Shown here piece after piece: positions 27,201 through 34,579 of a stretch of DNA of 64,000 nt. Source of the DNA: G965232465 sp965276005 (GTDB taxonomy: Bacteria > Pseudomonadota > Alphaproteobacteria > JAQWUY01); assembly GCA_965276005.1 (NCBI GenBank), contig OZ254962.1, positions 558,001 to 622,000 on the forward strand. The letters are read 5' to 3'. Made by a program: the position numbers and the translations under genes. The notes beneath the pieces were generated by a model. The model saw only the letters and a program-made list of their open reading frames with translations, was not told the DNA's origin and searched no databases. The first letter of the stretch is position 1; each line of letters starts with the position of its first letter.

Positions 27201-28222
27201 CTACCAGCGTTTAGGTTTGCCCCGTGTTGTAATGATATTTTAATTTTTCCTCCAGTGCCATTTTGTGCCACTGCAGACACCGTACCGCTGCTGTCGATCG
27301 TATCCGCATCGATGGCAATAGTCCCAGCGTTGCCATAGTCCGCATCGGCGGTGATTCGTCCGTTGCCGGTAATGCCCACCGTACCGCCACTAATCGATAT
27401 AACCCCGCCTGTGGAAGACACAGTGTTTGCCGATACAACACCATCGATCGAAATAGTTTGTCGTAAAATATCGGAGGCATCGGCAACGGTTATGTCGATA
27501 AATCCCCCCCGTGAATCGATCTCACCGCTTAAATCAAGGGTAGCCGCAACTTTATTGCCTTGCGAATCGGTTAGGGTGTGCCACTTGTCCGTAGGCACCT
27601 CGACCCGTAAAAAATCGTTGTTGCCAAACGACATGACAATCTTTTCGCCGCCGGCAAAACCCACTTTGCCCACAAGGGCTCGCACCGTACCCTCATTTTT
27701 AACCGCCCCACCTAACAACGCCACAAAACCGCCATCATCGACCGAAATACGCCCCCGATTCGAAACGACCCCACTTTTACCATTTTTCGTAAATGTATAA
27801 TCGCCATTGAGAAAATCATTGTTGTCGATGTCGAGAGTCGAGGCGACAAAACCGCCCGTATCGATAACCCCATCTGCAGTAATCAGTATGCCATTGGGAT
27901 TGACCAAAAACACACTGCCGTTACTGTTAATCCGCCCGGCAATCTCCGAAGTAAAATCCCCAGTAACCCGATTTAAGGTTGCCGAATCGCTACTGGGTTG
28001 GTTAAAGTTTACCGTGTTATCCCTACCCACAGAAAAGTTTTTCCAACTGATAACCGCTTTATCCGATTGCTGATTTATGTTCAGGGTATCGCCGCTATAC
28101 TGGATACCAGCCGCCCCCTCCTGTACCACGCCCCCTTGTGGCAAGCCACTAGCAAACGCCATACCACCAGTGCCCAAAGCAGAAACAGCTAACAGGGCGA
28201 ACCTTATAGATTTTTTTGTCAT
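21266..28222 (-). CDS. Giant secreted adhesin: TPS domain, FG-GAP-like repeats, YDG/MBG repeats
   Basis: 2318 aa. Order: signal peptide (residues 1-25, ends AFASG); haemagglutination-activity/TPS secretion domain (about 26-290, with SWKNFSVGRDNTVNFNQP and FLVNPNGILITADG); beta-helical linker; six FG-GAP-like blades (about 550-985, each like FGYSVALSADGTKLAVGSP); a second filamentous part; seven YDG/MBG-type repeats (about 1244-2050, e.g. YDGNTQADVGLKS, YDGTKTATVTVD); then Gly and Ala/Gly low-complexity runs (about 2124-2202) and a 115-aa tail. The TPS domain implies export by a TpsB (FhaC-like) pore, but none is in the window. It converges on the cyclase gene with a 10-nt gap. Probable surface adhesion or filament. 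Confidence 0.85.
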   Translation of the reverse strand: MTKKSIRFALLAVSALGTGGMAFASGLPQGGVVQEGAAGIQYSGDTLNINQQSDKAVISWKNFSVGRDNTVNFNQPSSDSATLNRVTGDFTSEIAGRINSNGSVFLVNPNGILITADGVIDTGGFVASTLDIDNNDFLNGDYTFTKNGKSGVVSNRGRISVDDGGFVALLGGAVKNEGTVRALVGKVGFAGGEKIVMSFGNNDFLRVEVPTDKWHTLTDSQGNKVAATLDLSGEIDSRGGFIDITVADASDILRQTISIDGVVSANTVSSTGGVISISGGTVGITGNGRITADADYGNAGTIAIDADTIDSSGTVSAVAQNGTGGKIKISLQHGANLNAGSRFDVSGGSKGGSLSFIGGLGKQGTKILGSADFKADSTDGSGGTIDISTKGGLVGLLSGTVSSAGKTQGGRVRLGGAFQGGAYTPKTSPLDKRTQDLFVTRWGDNSSLVRAGKTSLGTGVRIDVSSQSGTGGTAILWADNTTNNYAAIDATGSTSGGAVEISGKQQVDSFGLKRVEAGNGVILLDPKDVAITRTVNVVSQVNKIASGSKGNKFGYSTALSDDGKILAVGDPYDDTGGSNRGAVYIYKIGQSEWGRTVSSIGKIRHGSKIGIKARDILKLDNNDNFGYSVALSADGTKLAVGSPSYDYYDGYSSDATDNRGAVFLFQIRHAVNPYNKILGDFKTKLTHRTHGISISEYDRFGTAVSLSDDGSKLAVGAEDAAHYVVSERSDSSTLYHGGVVWLFHVGTDWKQVGKNIKSTKITHLTDKWWDNTDRVGSSVSFNNDGTKLAIGAHGDYQNSGAVYLYTVAYSNNKPSATYVTKLIHSDSQKQDRFGDAVALNSSGTKLAVGAPSHDSGFPGNIEENSSNFGAVYLYALTADVWAGKTDPILKNKVEIVWRDGAKTKPNFGVSVSTYKETLKQFQLKQGHNFGASVSFNGDGTQLVVGATGDSGKGSVYLLSVPADMVGNVVDESVAIQDKLNGGTAVTLVASNTITIDTDIIATNTASGKTPGKLTLIAGKSIVINQNVKVKGGLVLKANDASADNTGFAIKDRDTGKAEITVKTGKTISAGDGDLIIKMLTGSGAANTPANKKQTGKITVWQADGNRVSIVYTGTTASGSESKIVILNNGRIKATGNHDKGEVAIALKADIFDNRSNATALTIDDNTGDKGRYLVWTTTPAHNKMGGVNDYGFVQFNKAFDTAKGDFQSNTADVSGDKKEKSAFVYSVNPTLGLTVTDKSKQKQYDSTSAAPTANSNNIKFVNDTVGGLKFKVGGLADNTDANKHFNFNATVSSVKGTFYDSTGTNVVEHVGTNLTIKYDSGHTVSLKDGNNKTVYGLSTPPLTNVTGASITPRRLYLYGSELQVKNPVGVGKIGKYPHNLDMYYDGTTDVDMAIRPGNDGFGHFSTKPGGKGEKLRGDSVALKIEPGAFRRWHKGVTSYVSVYLNDVTKITLTGSDKDNYELYLRRHYAHNEIKVSTLKKGNTADVGIFVVVQPRRLVLDVKELTAFSRPYNGEVDAFVTVNNKKDGFNDSTDNNKGVVNNDNVKLNPINGGDVGSNAFKYVDKHAGSNKQMSIDNANALKLTGADAGNYILYVADMAGNEVRPKTNMQIKDLKAPITPSKLYLKISDFEVKGANSVSGKQIYDGNTQADVGLKSDNHKGFDTGTGVGEKAPNDTVILNIAAGAFKYATATAGSGKSVLFANVNGITLSGADIKNYELYIKATDTKLSDVSAGTDTTITGEISKRPLILDVSELKLAGRAYDGTKTATVTVDTDADSANDGFDDSTANNTGKIGNGVVNLVINNSGAIGSRSFKHANKNRETGKQIYIDNASTLTLSGAAAGNYELHVIEDRGVGSPNRYIVKKKANDITVKDLKSDITPRVLKLDGSELVANKRDYNANANVVVTVGNSGNTDGFAAKKDSDNSGLIASDTGVSLNIQSGAFAYANADAGTNKQIQIKDYQKITLNGNTRGNYVLKVLNATNNAVVDLDNSNNVQVKGLTGTIDPKPLNLKMSDLDVMDRQYESGKLFAPVYIKSGKGFDSNGLLAGEGAVTLTINNGAFVYADDAIGSGKPIFIGDTNKFTLSSQNYKLQYNSQDLVSNTPTGKTGTILRSTRSGGGNELGNPDGSDGGGGGGGGGNAGAGIVLLGAGAVVVVNSGIITAAAAGAAGAAGAAAGAAGGAGAAGAAGAAGAGAAGATGGASGVLGVPLGSIETIFNSGIYAHLNGIKMQAISHPQDTQPKRLSIFTAPTPQKVTYKVKYTTTYDLVFLAKNIKTQKVVPLYEWDEKLYETIKQIFVQQPTPTGKTAVGGVKKGSSET

Positions 28223-28495
28223 TTCCTTATTGCTCCAATTCCTAAATTCAGTACGAAAAAAAAAAAAATACTAATACTAATAACGCCATATGTGTCCAAA
28301 ATACAGCAACACTCTAAATGCCACTATACCACAAAAAATCCATAAGGTCTATAAAATATTTTTACAATATGTATATAACATTTATCATATATACATATAC
28401 AGTTTCACGATTAGGATGTAAATGCGATGCCTAACAAGCCCCGAAACGGGTTTCGGTGTGCGGGGGAATACCCCCATAAAAACACATTCGCACAC
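28223..28495. other. AT-rich upstream region of the adhesin and hairpin
   Basis: Upstream of the adhesin is an A-run (28259-28269 region) and AT-rich DNA with a candidate minus-strand -10 TATAGT, but no good -35. At 28456-28495 a nested hairpin is present (GTGTGCG with CGCACAC, inside it GGGGG with CCCCC). It lies beyond the tRNA-Gln terminator and may be a second, back-up terminator for minus-strand transcription. No gene is seen. Confidence 0.4.
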
Positions 28496-28525
28496 AAAAA
28501 AAACCACCTGTATAACAGGTGGTTT
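28496..28525 (-). terminator. Rho-independent terminator of tRNA-Gln
   Basis: AAACCACCTG pairs with CAGGTGGTTT around a 5-nt loop, followed on the minus strand by eight T. It lies 6 nt after the tRNA 3' end. Confidence 0.9.
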
Positions 28526-28531
28526 GTGTAC

Positions 28532-28606
28532 TGGCTGGGATGGTAGGATTCGAACCTACGATACACGATACCAAAAACCGATGCCTTACCACTTGGCTAC
28601 ATCCCA
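28532..28606 (-). tRNA. tRNA-Gln (anticodon TTG)
   Basis: 75-nt cloverleaf with encoded CCA. The acceptor TGGGATG pairs with CATCCCA; the anticodon loop TTTTGGT gives TTG. The top pair of the anticodon stem is a T-T mismatch and one pair is G-T, a little weaker than usual. Confidence 0.93.
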
Positions 28607-28666
28607 ATACAATCGGATTTATAAAAGGTTTTGCATATTTTTTCAAGGGTTTTTTTTGTGTGTTTT

Positions 28667-29008
28667 TTATATCTGTAGTTTTTGCTGTACCTGTGCGGTA
28701 AAACCAACGGTAATGTCGCCGTTGTCATGGACGATAATCGGGCGTTTCATCAGGGTTGGCATTTGCTGTATATAGGGAATCGGCTGTTGTTTGGCGTGGT
28801 GTTTATCCGCATCTGACAATTGCCGCCATGTGGTGCCTCGAGTGTTTACCAACGCCTCCTCCCCTACTGTGTCGCACCAGTGTTGCAAAGTGTGGGTGTC
28901 TGGGACACACTTTTTTATGTCGATAAAATCGTATGTAATGTTGTTGCTATCCAATGCGTTTAACGCTTTTTTTACCGTATCACAATTTTTGATGCCGTAT
29001 ACTATCAC
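28667..29008 (-). CDS. ArsC/Spx-family thioredoxin-fold protein (YffB-like)
   Basis: 113 aa. The N-terminal VYGIKNCDTVKKAL contains a single active Cys (CDT), as in the YffB branch of the ArsC family; YDFIDIKK and TLMKRPIIVHDNG (the ArsC RP motif) follow. The family reduces disulfides or arsenate with glutathione; the physiological substrate of the YffB branch is not established. The start is chosen as GTG 29008, with AGGGG 10 nt upstream and the normal family N-terminus; ATG 29041 would add 11 residues. Confidence 0.8.
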   Translation of the reverse strand: MIVYGIKNCDTVKKALNALDSNNITYDFIDIKKCVPDTHTLQHWCDTVGEEALVNTRGTTWRQLSDADKHHAKQQPIPYIQQMPTLMKRPIIVHDNGDITVGFTAQVQQKLQI

Positions 29009-29106
29009 CGTCCTTTTTCCCCTATAAAGATATTGCAACATACCACAGATAATGATATTATCGCATGTGTTTATAACCATACTATCACAATAAGGATTTT
29101 CGAACA

Positions 29107-29880
29107 ATGTTGATTATACTATCCCCAGCTAAGAAACTCGATATGGATAGCGACCGCCCGTATGCGGATTTTACCCAACCTGCATTTTTGCCACAGGCGG
29201 AGCGACTGGTGGCATTGGCACACCGTTTAAGTGCAAGCGATTTAAAACGGCTGATGAAAATATCTGATTCGCTGGCGGATTTAAATGTCCAGCGGTTTAA
29301 AGACTTTTGCACCCCCTTTGACCTAAGCAACGCCAAACAGGCGGTGTTGGCGTTTGCCGGCGATACTTATACGGGACTAGACGCCCCTACCCTCGATGCG
29401 GACACTTTGCACTATGCCCAACACCACTTGCGGATTTTGTCCGGGCTGTATGGGGCGTTAAGACCGTTGGACTTAATCCAAGCCTATCGGTTAGAAATGG
29501 GTATCAAATTGCCAAACCCAGCGGGGGCAAATTTGTATACATACTGGACAGATACCGTTACCCAAGCCATTAACACAGATGCAGAAAAAACCCGCCCGTC
29601 TGCTGTTATCAACTGTGCCAGCAACGAATATAACAAAGTGTTAAACCGCAAACAGCTAACGGTGCCTTATATCGATATGGTGTTTAAAGAAGTCAAAAAT
29701 GGCACCGCTAAAATCGTCTCATTTTCCGCTAAGAAAGCCCGGGGGATGATGGCACGGTATATTTTGCAAAACCGAATCGCTACGCTGGACGGTTTGAAAG
29801 ATTTTAATAGCGGTGGATATACATACATACCCTCCGAATCATCGGACACCCGCTTTGTATTTCATCGCACCCATTTATAA
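29107..29880 (+). CDS. yaaA: YaaA, peroxide stress protein (DUF328)
   Basis: 257 aa starting MLIILSPAKKLDM, the family signature. Also present are LSGLYGALRPLDLIQAYRLEMG near residue 110 and CASNEYNKVL and FSAKKARGMMARYI further on. YaaA binds DNA and limits hydrogen-peroxide damage by lowering free iron in E. coli. SD AAGGA precedes the ATG. The gene is divergent from the arsC-like gene and 20 nt before ridA. Confidence 0.93.
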   Translation: MLIILSPAKKLDMDSDRPYADFTQPAFLPQAERLVALAHRLSASDLKRLMKISDSLADLNVQRFKDFCTPFDLSNAKQAVLAFAGDTYTGLDAPTLDADTLHYAQHHLRILSGLYGALRPLDLIQAYRLEMGIKLPNPAGANLYTYWTDTVTQAINTDAEKTRPSAVINCASNEYNKVLNRKQLTVPYIDMVFKEVKNGTAKIVSFSAKKARGMMARYILQNRIATLDGLKDFNSGGYTYIPSESSDTRFVFHRTHL

Positions 29881-29900
29881 CAGTACAGAAAGGACATAAC

Positions 29901-30359
29901 ATGACAGTACACCAAAATCTCGACGCACTAGGAATCGTCTTGCCCGAAGCAGCCGCCCCAGCGGCAAATTATGTGCCGTATGTGATTGCCAGCAACCAAA
30001 TTTTTATTTCTGGGCAAATATCAGTGTTAGGCGACGACAGATTCATCGGCAAAGTGGGTAAAGATGTGGACACAGCATACGCCATAAACGCCGCCAGAGC
30101 CTGTGCCATTAACATCCTTGCCCAAGTGACATCGGCAATCGGCGACCTAAATCGGGTGACTCGAGTGGTGCGATTGGGCGGTTTTGTCAATGCCATCGAC
30201 ACTTTCACAGACCAGCCGAAAGTCATCAACGGAGCGTCCGATTTAATGGTGGCAGTGTTTGGTAAAGACATCGGATCGCACGCACGGGCGGCAACCGGTG
30301 CCAGCTCGCTACCATTCAATGTAACCGTAGAAATCGATGCGATTATCGAATTTATATGA
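29901..30359 (+). CDS. RidA/YjgF-family protein
   Basis: 152 aa. IFISGQIS near residue 34, a conserved Arg in VRLGGFVNAID (near residue 93), and the C-terminal RAATGASSLPFNVTVEIDAIIEF are typical of the RidA superfamily, which hydrolyses reactive enamines/imines formed by PLP enzymes. This is the longer alphaproteobacterial variant, and deaminase activity is not certain. SD AAAGGA. Probably co-transcribed with yaaA. Confidence 0.85.
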   Translation: MTVHQNLDALGIVLPEAAAPAANYVPYVIASNQIFISGQISVLGDDRFIGKVGKDVDTAYAINAARACAINILAQVTSAIGDLNRVTRVVRLGGFVNAIDTFTDQPKVINGASDLMVAVFGKDIGSHARAATGASSLPFNVTVEIDAIIEFI

Positions 30360-30430
30360 CTCGGATAAAACCGTCTGTGTCATGGAGTATGATTGTACTG
30401 GTTGATTTGCATTTGCGGCTTGTTCGTGAG

Positions 30431-30566
30431 TGAGTCTAGGGGGCTTCGCCCCCCGTGCGTTTAGTGTGGATTTTACCGTGCTTCGCACGACAAAATACCA
30501 CACGCACTCCCCCCCGCATCGAGCACCACATCGGGCTTACGCCCTCAGCGGTTGCAACCGCTATTA
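30431..30566. repeat. Multi-hairpin intergenic repeat, copy 1 (full length)
   Basis: A chain of perfect or near-perfect hairpins: GGGGGCTTCGCCCCC; a nested arm from GTGCGTTTAGTGTGG to CCACACGCAC with GTGCTTCGCAC at its tip; ATCGGGCTTACGCCC; and AGCGGTTGCAACCGCT. The same element occurs at 50105-50182 (without the nested arm) and 61929-62064. A short minus-strand reading frame crosses it but is not gene-like. Confidence 0.9.
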
Positions 30567-30611
30567 ATCCCATCTTAATATGTGATTACAAAAACCTTCG
30601 TACACAAAGAA

Positions 30612-30737
30612 CTACCCCTGACGGGCTTTAAATCGGGGATTCTTTTTGTTAATAACATATACCCGCCCACGACGGCGGACAATTTGACAATCCTTGTCAC
30701 GGTTTTTTAAAGTTTTTAACGAACTTGCAACTTTCAT
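30612..30737 (-). CDS. rpmJ: Ribosomal protein L36 (bL36)
   Basis: 41 aa: MKVASSLKTLKNRDKD..., ending RVYVINKKNPRFKARQG, the family C-terminus. It is the zinc-free form, with one Cys at DCQIVRRRGRV and no Cys4 knuckle, common in alphaproteobacteria. ATG 30737 follows a purine-rich ACAAGG site. The longer frame upstream is not used. Confidence 0.96.
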   Translation of the reverse strand: MKVASSLKTLKNRDKDCQIVRRRGRVYVINKKNPRFKARQG

Positions 30738-30774
30738 CGGCTTTTTTCCTTGTGGTAAGTAATAAATTACAAAA

Positions 30775-30819
30775 GTTATAATAAATGTTTTTGACAAAGT
30801 CAACCTTTTTGTTTATAAT
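30775..30819. promoter_or_regulatory. Back-to-back promoters of rpmJ and the TPR gene
   Basis: Rightward: TTGACA (30791-30796), 17 bp, TATAAT (30814-30819), a perfect sigma70 consensus. Leftward: TTGACT (minus, 30798-30803), 17 bp, TATAAC (30775-30780). The two -35 boxes form the palindrome TTGAC-AAA-GTCAA. Confidence 0.85.
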
Positions 30820-30876
30820 GCGATTGTGTTTGCATAGGGCAAAAGGAAATAATCATACTTACGACTGTACAATACT

Positions 30877-32259
30877 GTGAAATTACTTGTAAAAATCTAT
30901 TTGTTAAGACCTTTATACATGTTGGCGACAGCCATTTGTGTGGGGGCTGCTTGGGCGGACGATTCTAAAATCGACGATGTGCAAAATATCCAGCTGTTTT
31001 TACGCTACAATGTTGCCGTTACAAAACGAGACCACGCCTATTTGGCACAACTGTACGCCCAATATACCCCCCGTATACAACAGTTTAAATCGCTTAATTA
31101 CCATGCGGTTATCACCAATGCGTTGTTGGTAGGCGATACCAAAAATGCTGTTGTTTTAGCACAAAGAGTCAAAGATTCCTCAGTTATTGCCCAGATGATT
31201 ATCGCCATCGATTACCTGAAACGCAATAAACTAAATGACGCATACGCATTATTAAGCAAAACCGATCAGCGATTGGCGTATTCGATGATGTATTTAATCG
31301 CCACATATCAAGACGATACGGCGATGAAAGCCGCTTTACGGGAAAAGATACCAGATGTTGCCCCCAGATTAGACACGGTGTCGCCGATAAAAAATACCCG
31401 TGTGCTGTATCGAGTTATAGGGGATTTGTTGGCGGATGTGTACCCGAACGATCCAGCTATGTTGCAATTGGCAGCGTATATATCACCGGACAGTCTGCCT
31501 ATACGATATACACTGCTTATTAGTCATGCACAGGCAAAAAATGACTACATGGTGGCAAAAATCGCCGCTGATATGCCCCATAACGCCCAAACAGACAGGG
31601 TTATGGAACATATTTATAAAAATATTAGCGACCCAGACGCTAAACAGACGGTGCTTAATCGTATCACAACCTCTAGCCCTGCGTGGTATATGAGTCTTGC
31701 CTACGATTCGGCAAAAGAAGACAACTATGCCCAAGCAGAAAAACATTTGTTGCGGGCAAACAAAGACAATGTCTTAGCGGACGATTGGAACTATTGGTAC
31801 CGATTGGGCATTGCCTATGAACGACAAAACAAAATTGCCCTTGCCCGTGATGCCCTAAACAGAGCCATTGCAAAATCCGATGACGATCCACAAGTGGTCA
31901 ATTATTTGGCATATACGGAAATTATCCACGACATCGATATTCAACAGAACTTGGAAAAGTTAAAAGTTGCTTACGAAAAATCCTCAACCGCCTATATCGC
32001 CGACAGCGTTGGGTGGGCGTACTACCATATCAAACAGTACGATAAGGCGTTGTTTTATGCGGAAAAAGCCTCTGAAACCCTGCCCATGAGTGGGGTGATT
32101 AACGACCACTTGGGCGACATATACTTTGCCTTAGGCAGACACCGTGAAGCGTTGGTACAATGGAAACGGGCGTTGCTAGATACGGAAGAAGAAGACTTGG
32201 ATCGCACCTCAGTACAGCAAAAAATAAACACCCTGCATGCAGATTTATACGCCCGCTAA
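30877..32259 (+). CDS. Secreted or periplasmic TPR-repeat protein
   Basis: 460 aa. A signal peptide (LLVKIYLLRPLYMLATAICVGAAWA) is followed by helical repeats, with recognisable tetratricopeptide units in the C-terminal 180 residues (NYWYRLGIAYERQNKIALARDALNRAI, DHLGDIYFALGRHREALVQWKRAL). TPR proteins of this kind serve as scaffolds in envelope assembly or lipoprotein complexes; no specific role can be assigned. The start is GTG 30877 without a close SD; ATG 30919 would shorten the signal peptide. It overlaps ispE by 23 nt. Confidence 0.8.
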   Translation: MKLLVKIYLLRPLYMLATAICVGAAWADDSKIDDVQNIQLFLRYNVAVTKRDHAYLAQLYAQYTPRIQQFKSLNYHAVITNALLVGDTKNAVVLAQRVKDSSVIAQMIIAIDYLKRNKLNDAYALLSKTDQRLAYSMMYLIATYQDDTAMKAALREKIPDVAPRLDTVSPIKNTRVLYRVIGDLLADVYPNDPAMLQLAAYISPDSLPIRYTLLISHAQAKNDYMVAKIAADMPHNAQTDRVMEHIYKNISDPDAKQTVLNRITTSSPAWYMSLAYDSAKEDNYAQAEKHLLRANKDNVLADDWNYWYRLGIAYERQNKIALARDALNRAIAKSDDDPQVVNYLAYTEIIHDIDIQQNLEKLKVAYEKSSTAYIADSVGWAYYHIKQYDKALFYAEKASETLPMSGVINDHLGDIYFALGRHREALVQWKRALLDTEEEDLDRTSVQQKINTLHADLYAR

Positions 32260-33079
32260 GCTGAATTTAAGTTTGCACATTGTCGGCAAAAAACGCACCG
32301 CCCCATTTGCGGGCTATCACCTTATAGAATCGTTGGTGTCGTTTGTGGATATTTGCGATACCATAACCCTTGTCCCCAATACCAACGGCACCATCGACAT
32401 CACCACCAGCGGCGATTTTTGCCACCTTACCCCCATCAGCAGCGATAATTTGGTCGCCCGGGCTATCGACATGATTCGCCCTTGTGATTCATATGGGTGT
32501 GCGGTGCATATCCACAAGATTCTCCCCGTTGGCGGCGGTATTGGCAGCGGATCCAGCAATGCTGGGGCAACCCTTAACGCCTTGACAAAATTGTGGCACA
32601 CACCCCGCCCCACAGATAAAAATATGGCGGCATTAGGGGCGGATGTCCCCGTGTGTTATTATCAACAACACGGGGTTATGACCGGTATTGGCGACCGCTT
32701 TACCCCCGTACGGTTGCCCCGGTATTATGTGGTTATAGCCTGTCCCCGCATATCGATTATGACCCCCCACATATATAAGCACTTTGCCACACACGGTACA
32801 TTTTCCACCGCCCCCAACATACCCGACAACATGGATTATGACACATTTATCAAAGTGCTACAACAAGGGCAAAACGACCTGATGCCCGTATGTGTATCCC
32901 TGTACCCGCAGGTGCAACAGTGTCTAAATAGTATATATGCTACAAATGCCGATTATGTGGCTATTTCGGGCAGTGGTGCCTGTTGTTTTGGCATATACAA
33001 ACGCAAAAAATGTGCAGAAAATGCCTTAAATATAATCAAAAAGCACAATTTTTGGGCAAAACTAGGGACGAACATATAA
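32237..33079 (+). CDS. ispE: IspE, 4-diphosphocytidyl-2-C-methyl-D-erythritol kinase
   Basis: GHMP-family kinase of the MEP isoprenoid pathway; 280 aa. YTPAKLNLSLHIVGKK with the catalytic Lys, PVGGGIGSGSSNAGATL (the GHMP ATP loop, near residue 95) and GADVPVCYY are diagnostic; a C-terminal VAISGSGACCFGIY motif follows. It begins inside the end of the TPR gene, an arrangement common in alphaproteobacteria. Confidence 0.95.
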   Translation: MQIYTPAKLNLSLHIVGKKRTAPFAGYHLIESLVSFVDICDTITLVPNTNGTIDITTSGDFCHLTPISSDNLVARAIDMIRPCDSYGCAVHIHKILPVGGGIGSGSSNAGATLNALTKLWHTPRPTDKNMAALGADVPVCYYQQHGVMTGIGDRFTPVRLPRYYVVIACPRISIMTPHIYKHFATHGTFSTAPNIPDNMDYDTFIKVLQQGQNDLMPVCVSLYPQVQQCLNSIYATNADYVAISGSGACCFGIYKRKKCAENALNIIKKHNFWAKLGTNI

Positions 33080-33148
33080 GTACGCCCCACCAGTCAAGCG
33101 ATACCCCATAATCAACCATTTTGTACAACATCACCTATATTATAGTAT

Positions 33149-33164
33149 TGGCACATATCTTGCA
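33149..33164 (+). promoter_or_regulatory. Sigma54 (RpoN) promoter of amtB
   Basis: TGGCAC-ATATC-TTGCA, with GG and GC exactly 10 nt apart, matches the -24/-12 consensus. It lies about 55 nt before the amtB ATG, as expected for a nitrogen-controlled ammonium transporter. Confidence 0.85.
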
Positions 33165-33217
33165 TAAATAAAACACATGTAAAGCGTGTTACGAAATCGA
33201 TGAAAGGAGTATTTCGA

Positions 33218-34522
33218 ATGTTAAAGAAAATATTAGTATTAAAGAAAATATTAGGTGCAAGCGTACTGTTGGCAATGCCTGTGGGGGCTATGGCGAGTGA
33301 TGTACATGTGGAGACCGCATATGTTTTAAACACTTTTGCCATGCTTATATCCGGTTTGCTGGTATTTTGGATGAAGGCAGGGTTTACCATGCTCGAGGCG
33401 GGGTCTGTACGGTCTAAGAACGCCTCTGTTATCTGTTTAAAAAATATCACCGTTTTTGCTTTATCGGCGATTGTCTATTATGCTTGGGGATTTTCCATTA
33501 TGTATACGGATGTGGGATCGATTATCGGTTCGCTAGGTGGGGCTTTCGTAGGTGCCGATGGCACGGACACACCGTCAGAAATTGGCGGTTATTCCGGCAT
33601 GGCGGACTTTTTCTTCCAATTGACATTTGTAGCGGCAACGGCGTCTATTGTTTCTGGTGCGGTGGCAGAACGGATTAAAATTATTGGCTTTATGCTGTTT
33701 GTACTGGTGCTGACCGGTTTGATTTATCCGATGGTTGGTGCCATGACTTGGGGCGGGGGATACCTGTCGTCTATTGGCTTTTCTGATTTTGCCGGTACCA
33801 CTATTGTACACTCTACTGGCGGCTGGGCGGCTCTTGTGGGGGTGTTGATGCTGGGGGCTCGCAAAGGGCGATTCGACAAGGAAACAGCCCATAAATTTGT
33901 GCCTTCGCATGTGCCGATGGTGACTATGGGGACACTTATTTTGTGGATGGGGTGGTATGGATTTAATGGCGGTTCACAATTGGCAATCGGCTCCTATGCA
34001 GATGTTACCGCCGTTGGCAACATTTTTGTAGCCACAACACTTGGGGCGTCAGCAGGTGTGGTTGCCACATTCCTATTCTTGTACACTTTGACCCGTACGG
34101 TGGATGTTACACTGGTATTAAACGGGGCGTTAGCAGGCTTGGTTTCTGTCACCGGTGCCCCCGATGCGTTTAACCCAACGGCTGCTATCTTTATTGGGGC
34201 TGTTGGCGGTATCTTGGCGACCGTTGGCACCGGATTGTTGGCATCGTTAAAGATCGATGATGTTGTCGGTGCCATTCCCGTACACTTGTTCGCCGGTATC
34301 TGGGGGACATTAGCGGTGGGTATACTTGGCAATGGGTCTTTCATTGCCCAGCTGACCGGCATAGTCATTGCTGGGGCATTCGTTATTGTAACTTCGATTA
34401 TTGCCTTGACCATTATCAAACTCACCGTTGGTATCCGGGCATCAGAAGAAGAAGAGGTTGCCGGTTTGGATATTTCTGAAACGGGATTGCGGGCATATCC
34501 GGAATTCCACGACAAAGTTTAA
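33218..34522 (+). CDS. amtB: AmtB, ammonium transporter
   Basis: Inner-membrane ammonium channel, 434 aa, with a signal-like N-terminus and eleven membrane segments. The twin pore histidines lie in TTIVHSTGGWAALVG and VHLFAGIWGTLAVG, and GFTMLEAGSVRSKNA and SGAVAERIK are typical. ATG 33218 is 9 nt after AAAGGAG. The start region contains an 18-bp tandem duplication giving LKKILV-LKKILG. No glnK (PII) gene is next to it, unlike the usual glnK-amtB pair. Confidence 0.96.
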   Translation: MLKKILVLKKILGASVLLAMPVGAMASDVHVETAYVLNTFAMLISGLLVFWMKAGFTMLEAGSVRSKNASVICLKNITVFALSAIVYYAWGFSIMYTDVGSIIGSLGGAFVGADGTDTPSEIGGYSGMADFFFQLTFVAATASIVSGAVAERIKIIGFMLFVLVLTGLIYPMVGAMTWGGGYLSSIGFSDFAGTTIVHSTGGWAALVGVLMLGARKGRFDKETAHKFVPSHVPMVTMGTLILWMGWYGFNGGSQLAIGSYADVTAVGNIFVATTLGASAGVVATFLFLYTLTRTVDVTLVLNGALAGLVSVTGAPDAFNPTAAIFIGAVGGILATVGTGLLASLKIDDVVGAIPVHLFAGIWGTLAVGILGNGSFIAQLTGIVIAGAFVIVTSIIALTIIKLTVGIRASEEEEVAGLDISETGLRAYPEFHDKV

Positions 34523-34546
34523 TTTTTCATTTTAACTCTTAATATT

Positions 34547-34578
34547 AGGAAGGTTCGTATTGACCTTCCTATTTTTTT
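34547..34578 (+). terminator. Rho-independent terminator of amtB
   Basis: AGGAAGGT (34547-34554) pairs with ACCTTCCT (34563-34570) across an 8-nt loop, followed by seven T. Confidence 0.92.
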
Positions 34579-34579
34579 C

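Noticed and set aside
30309..30503. Minus-strand frame with the same peptide (VVRSTVKSTLNARGAKPP) as one at 61876-62073, as a possible conserved small protein
   Set aside because: The shared text comes from the multi-hairpin DNA repeat; there are no start signals and the frame is not kept in the third copy.
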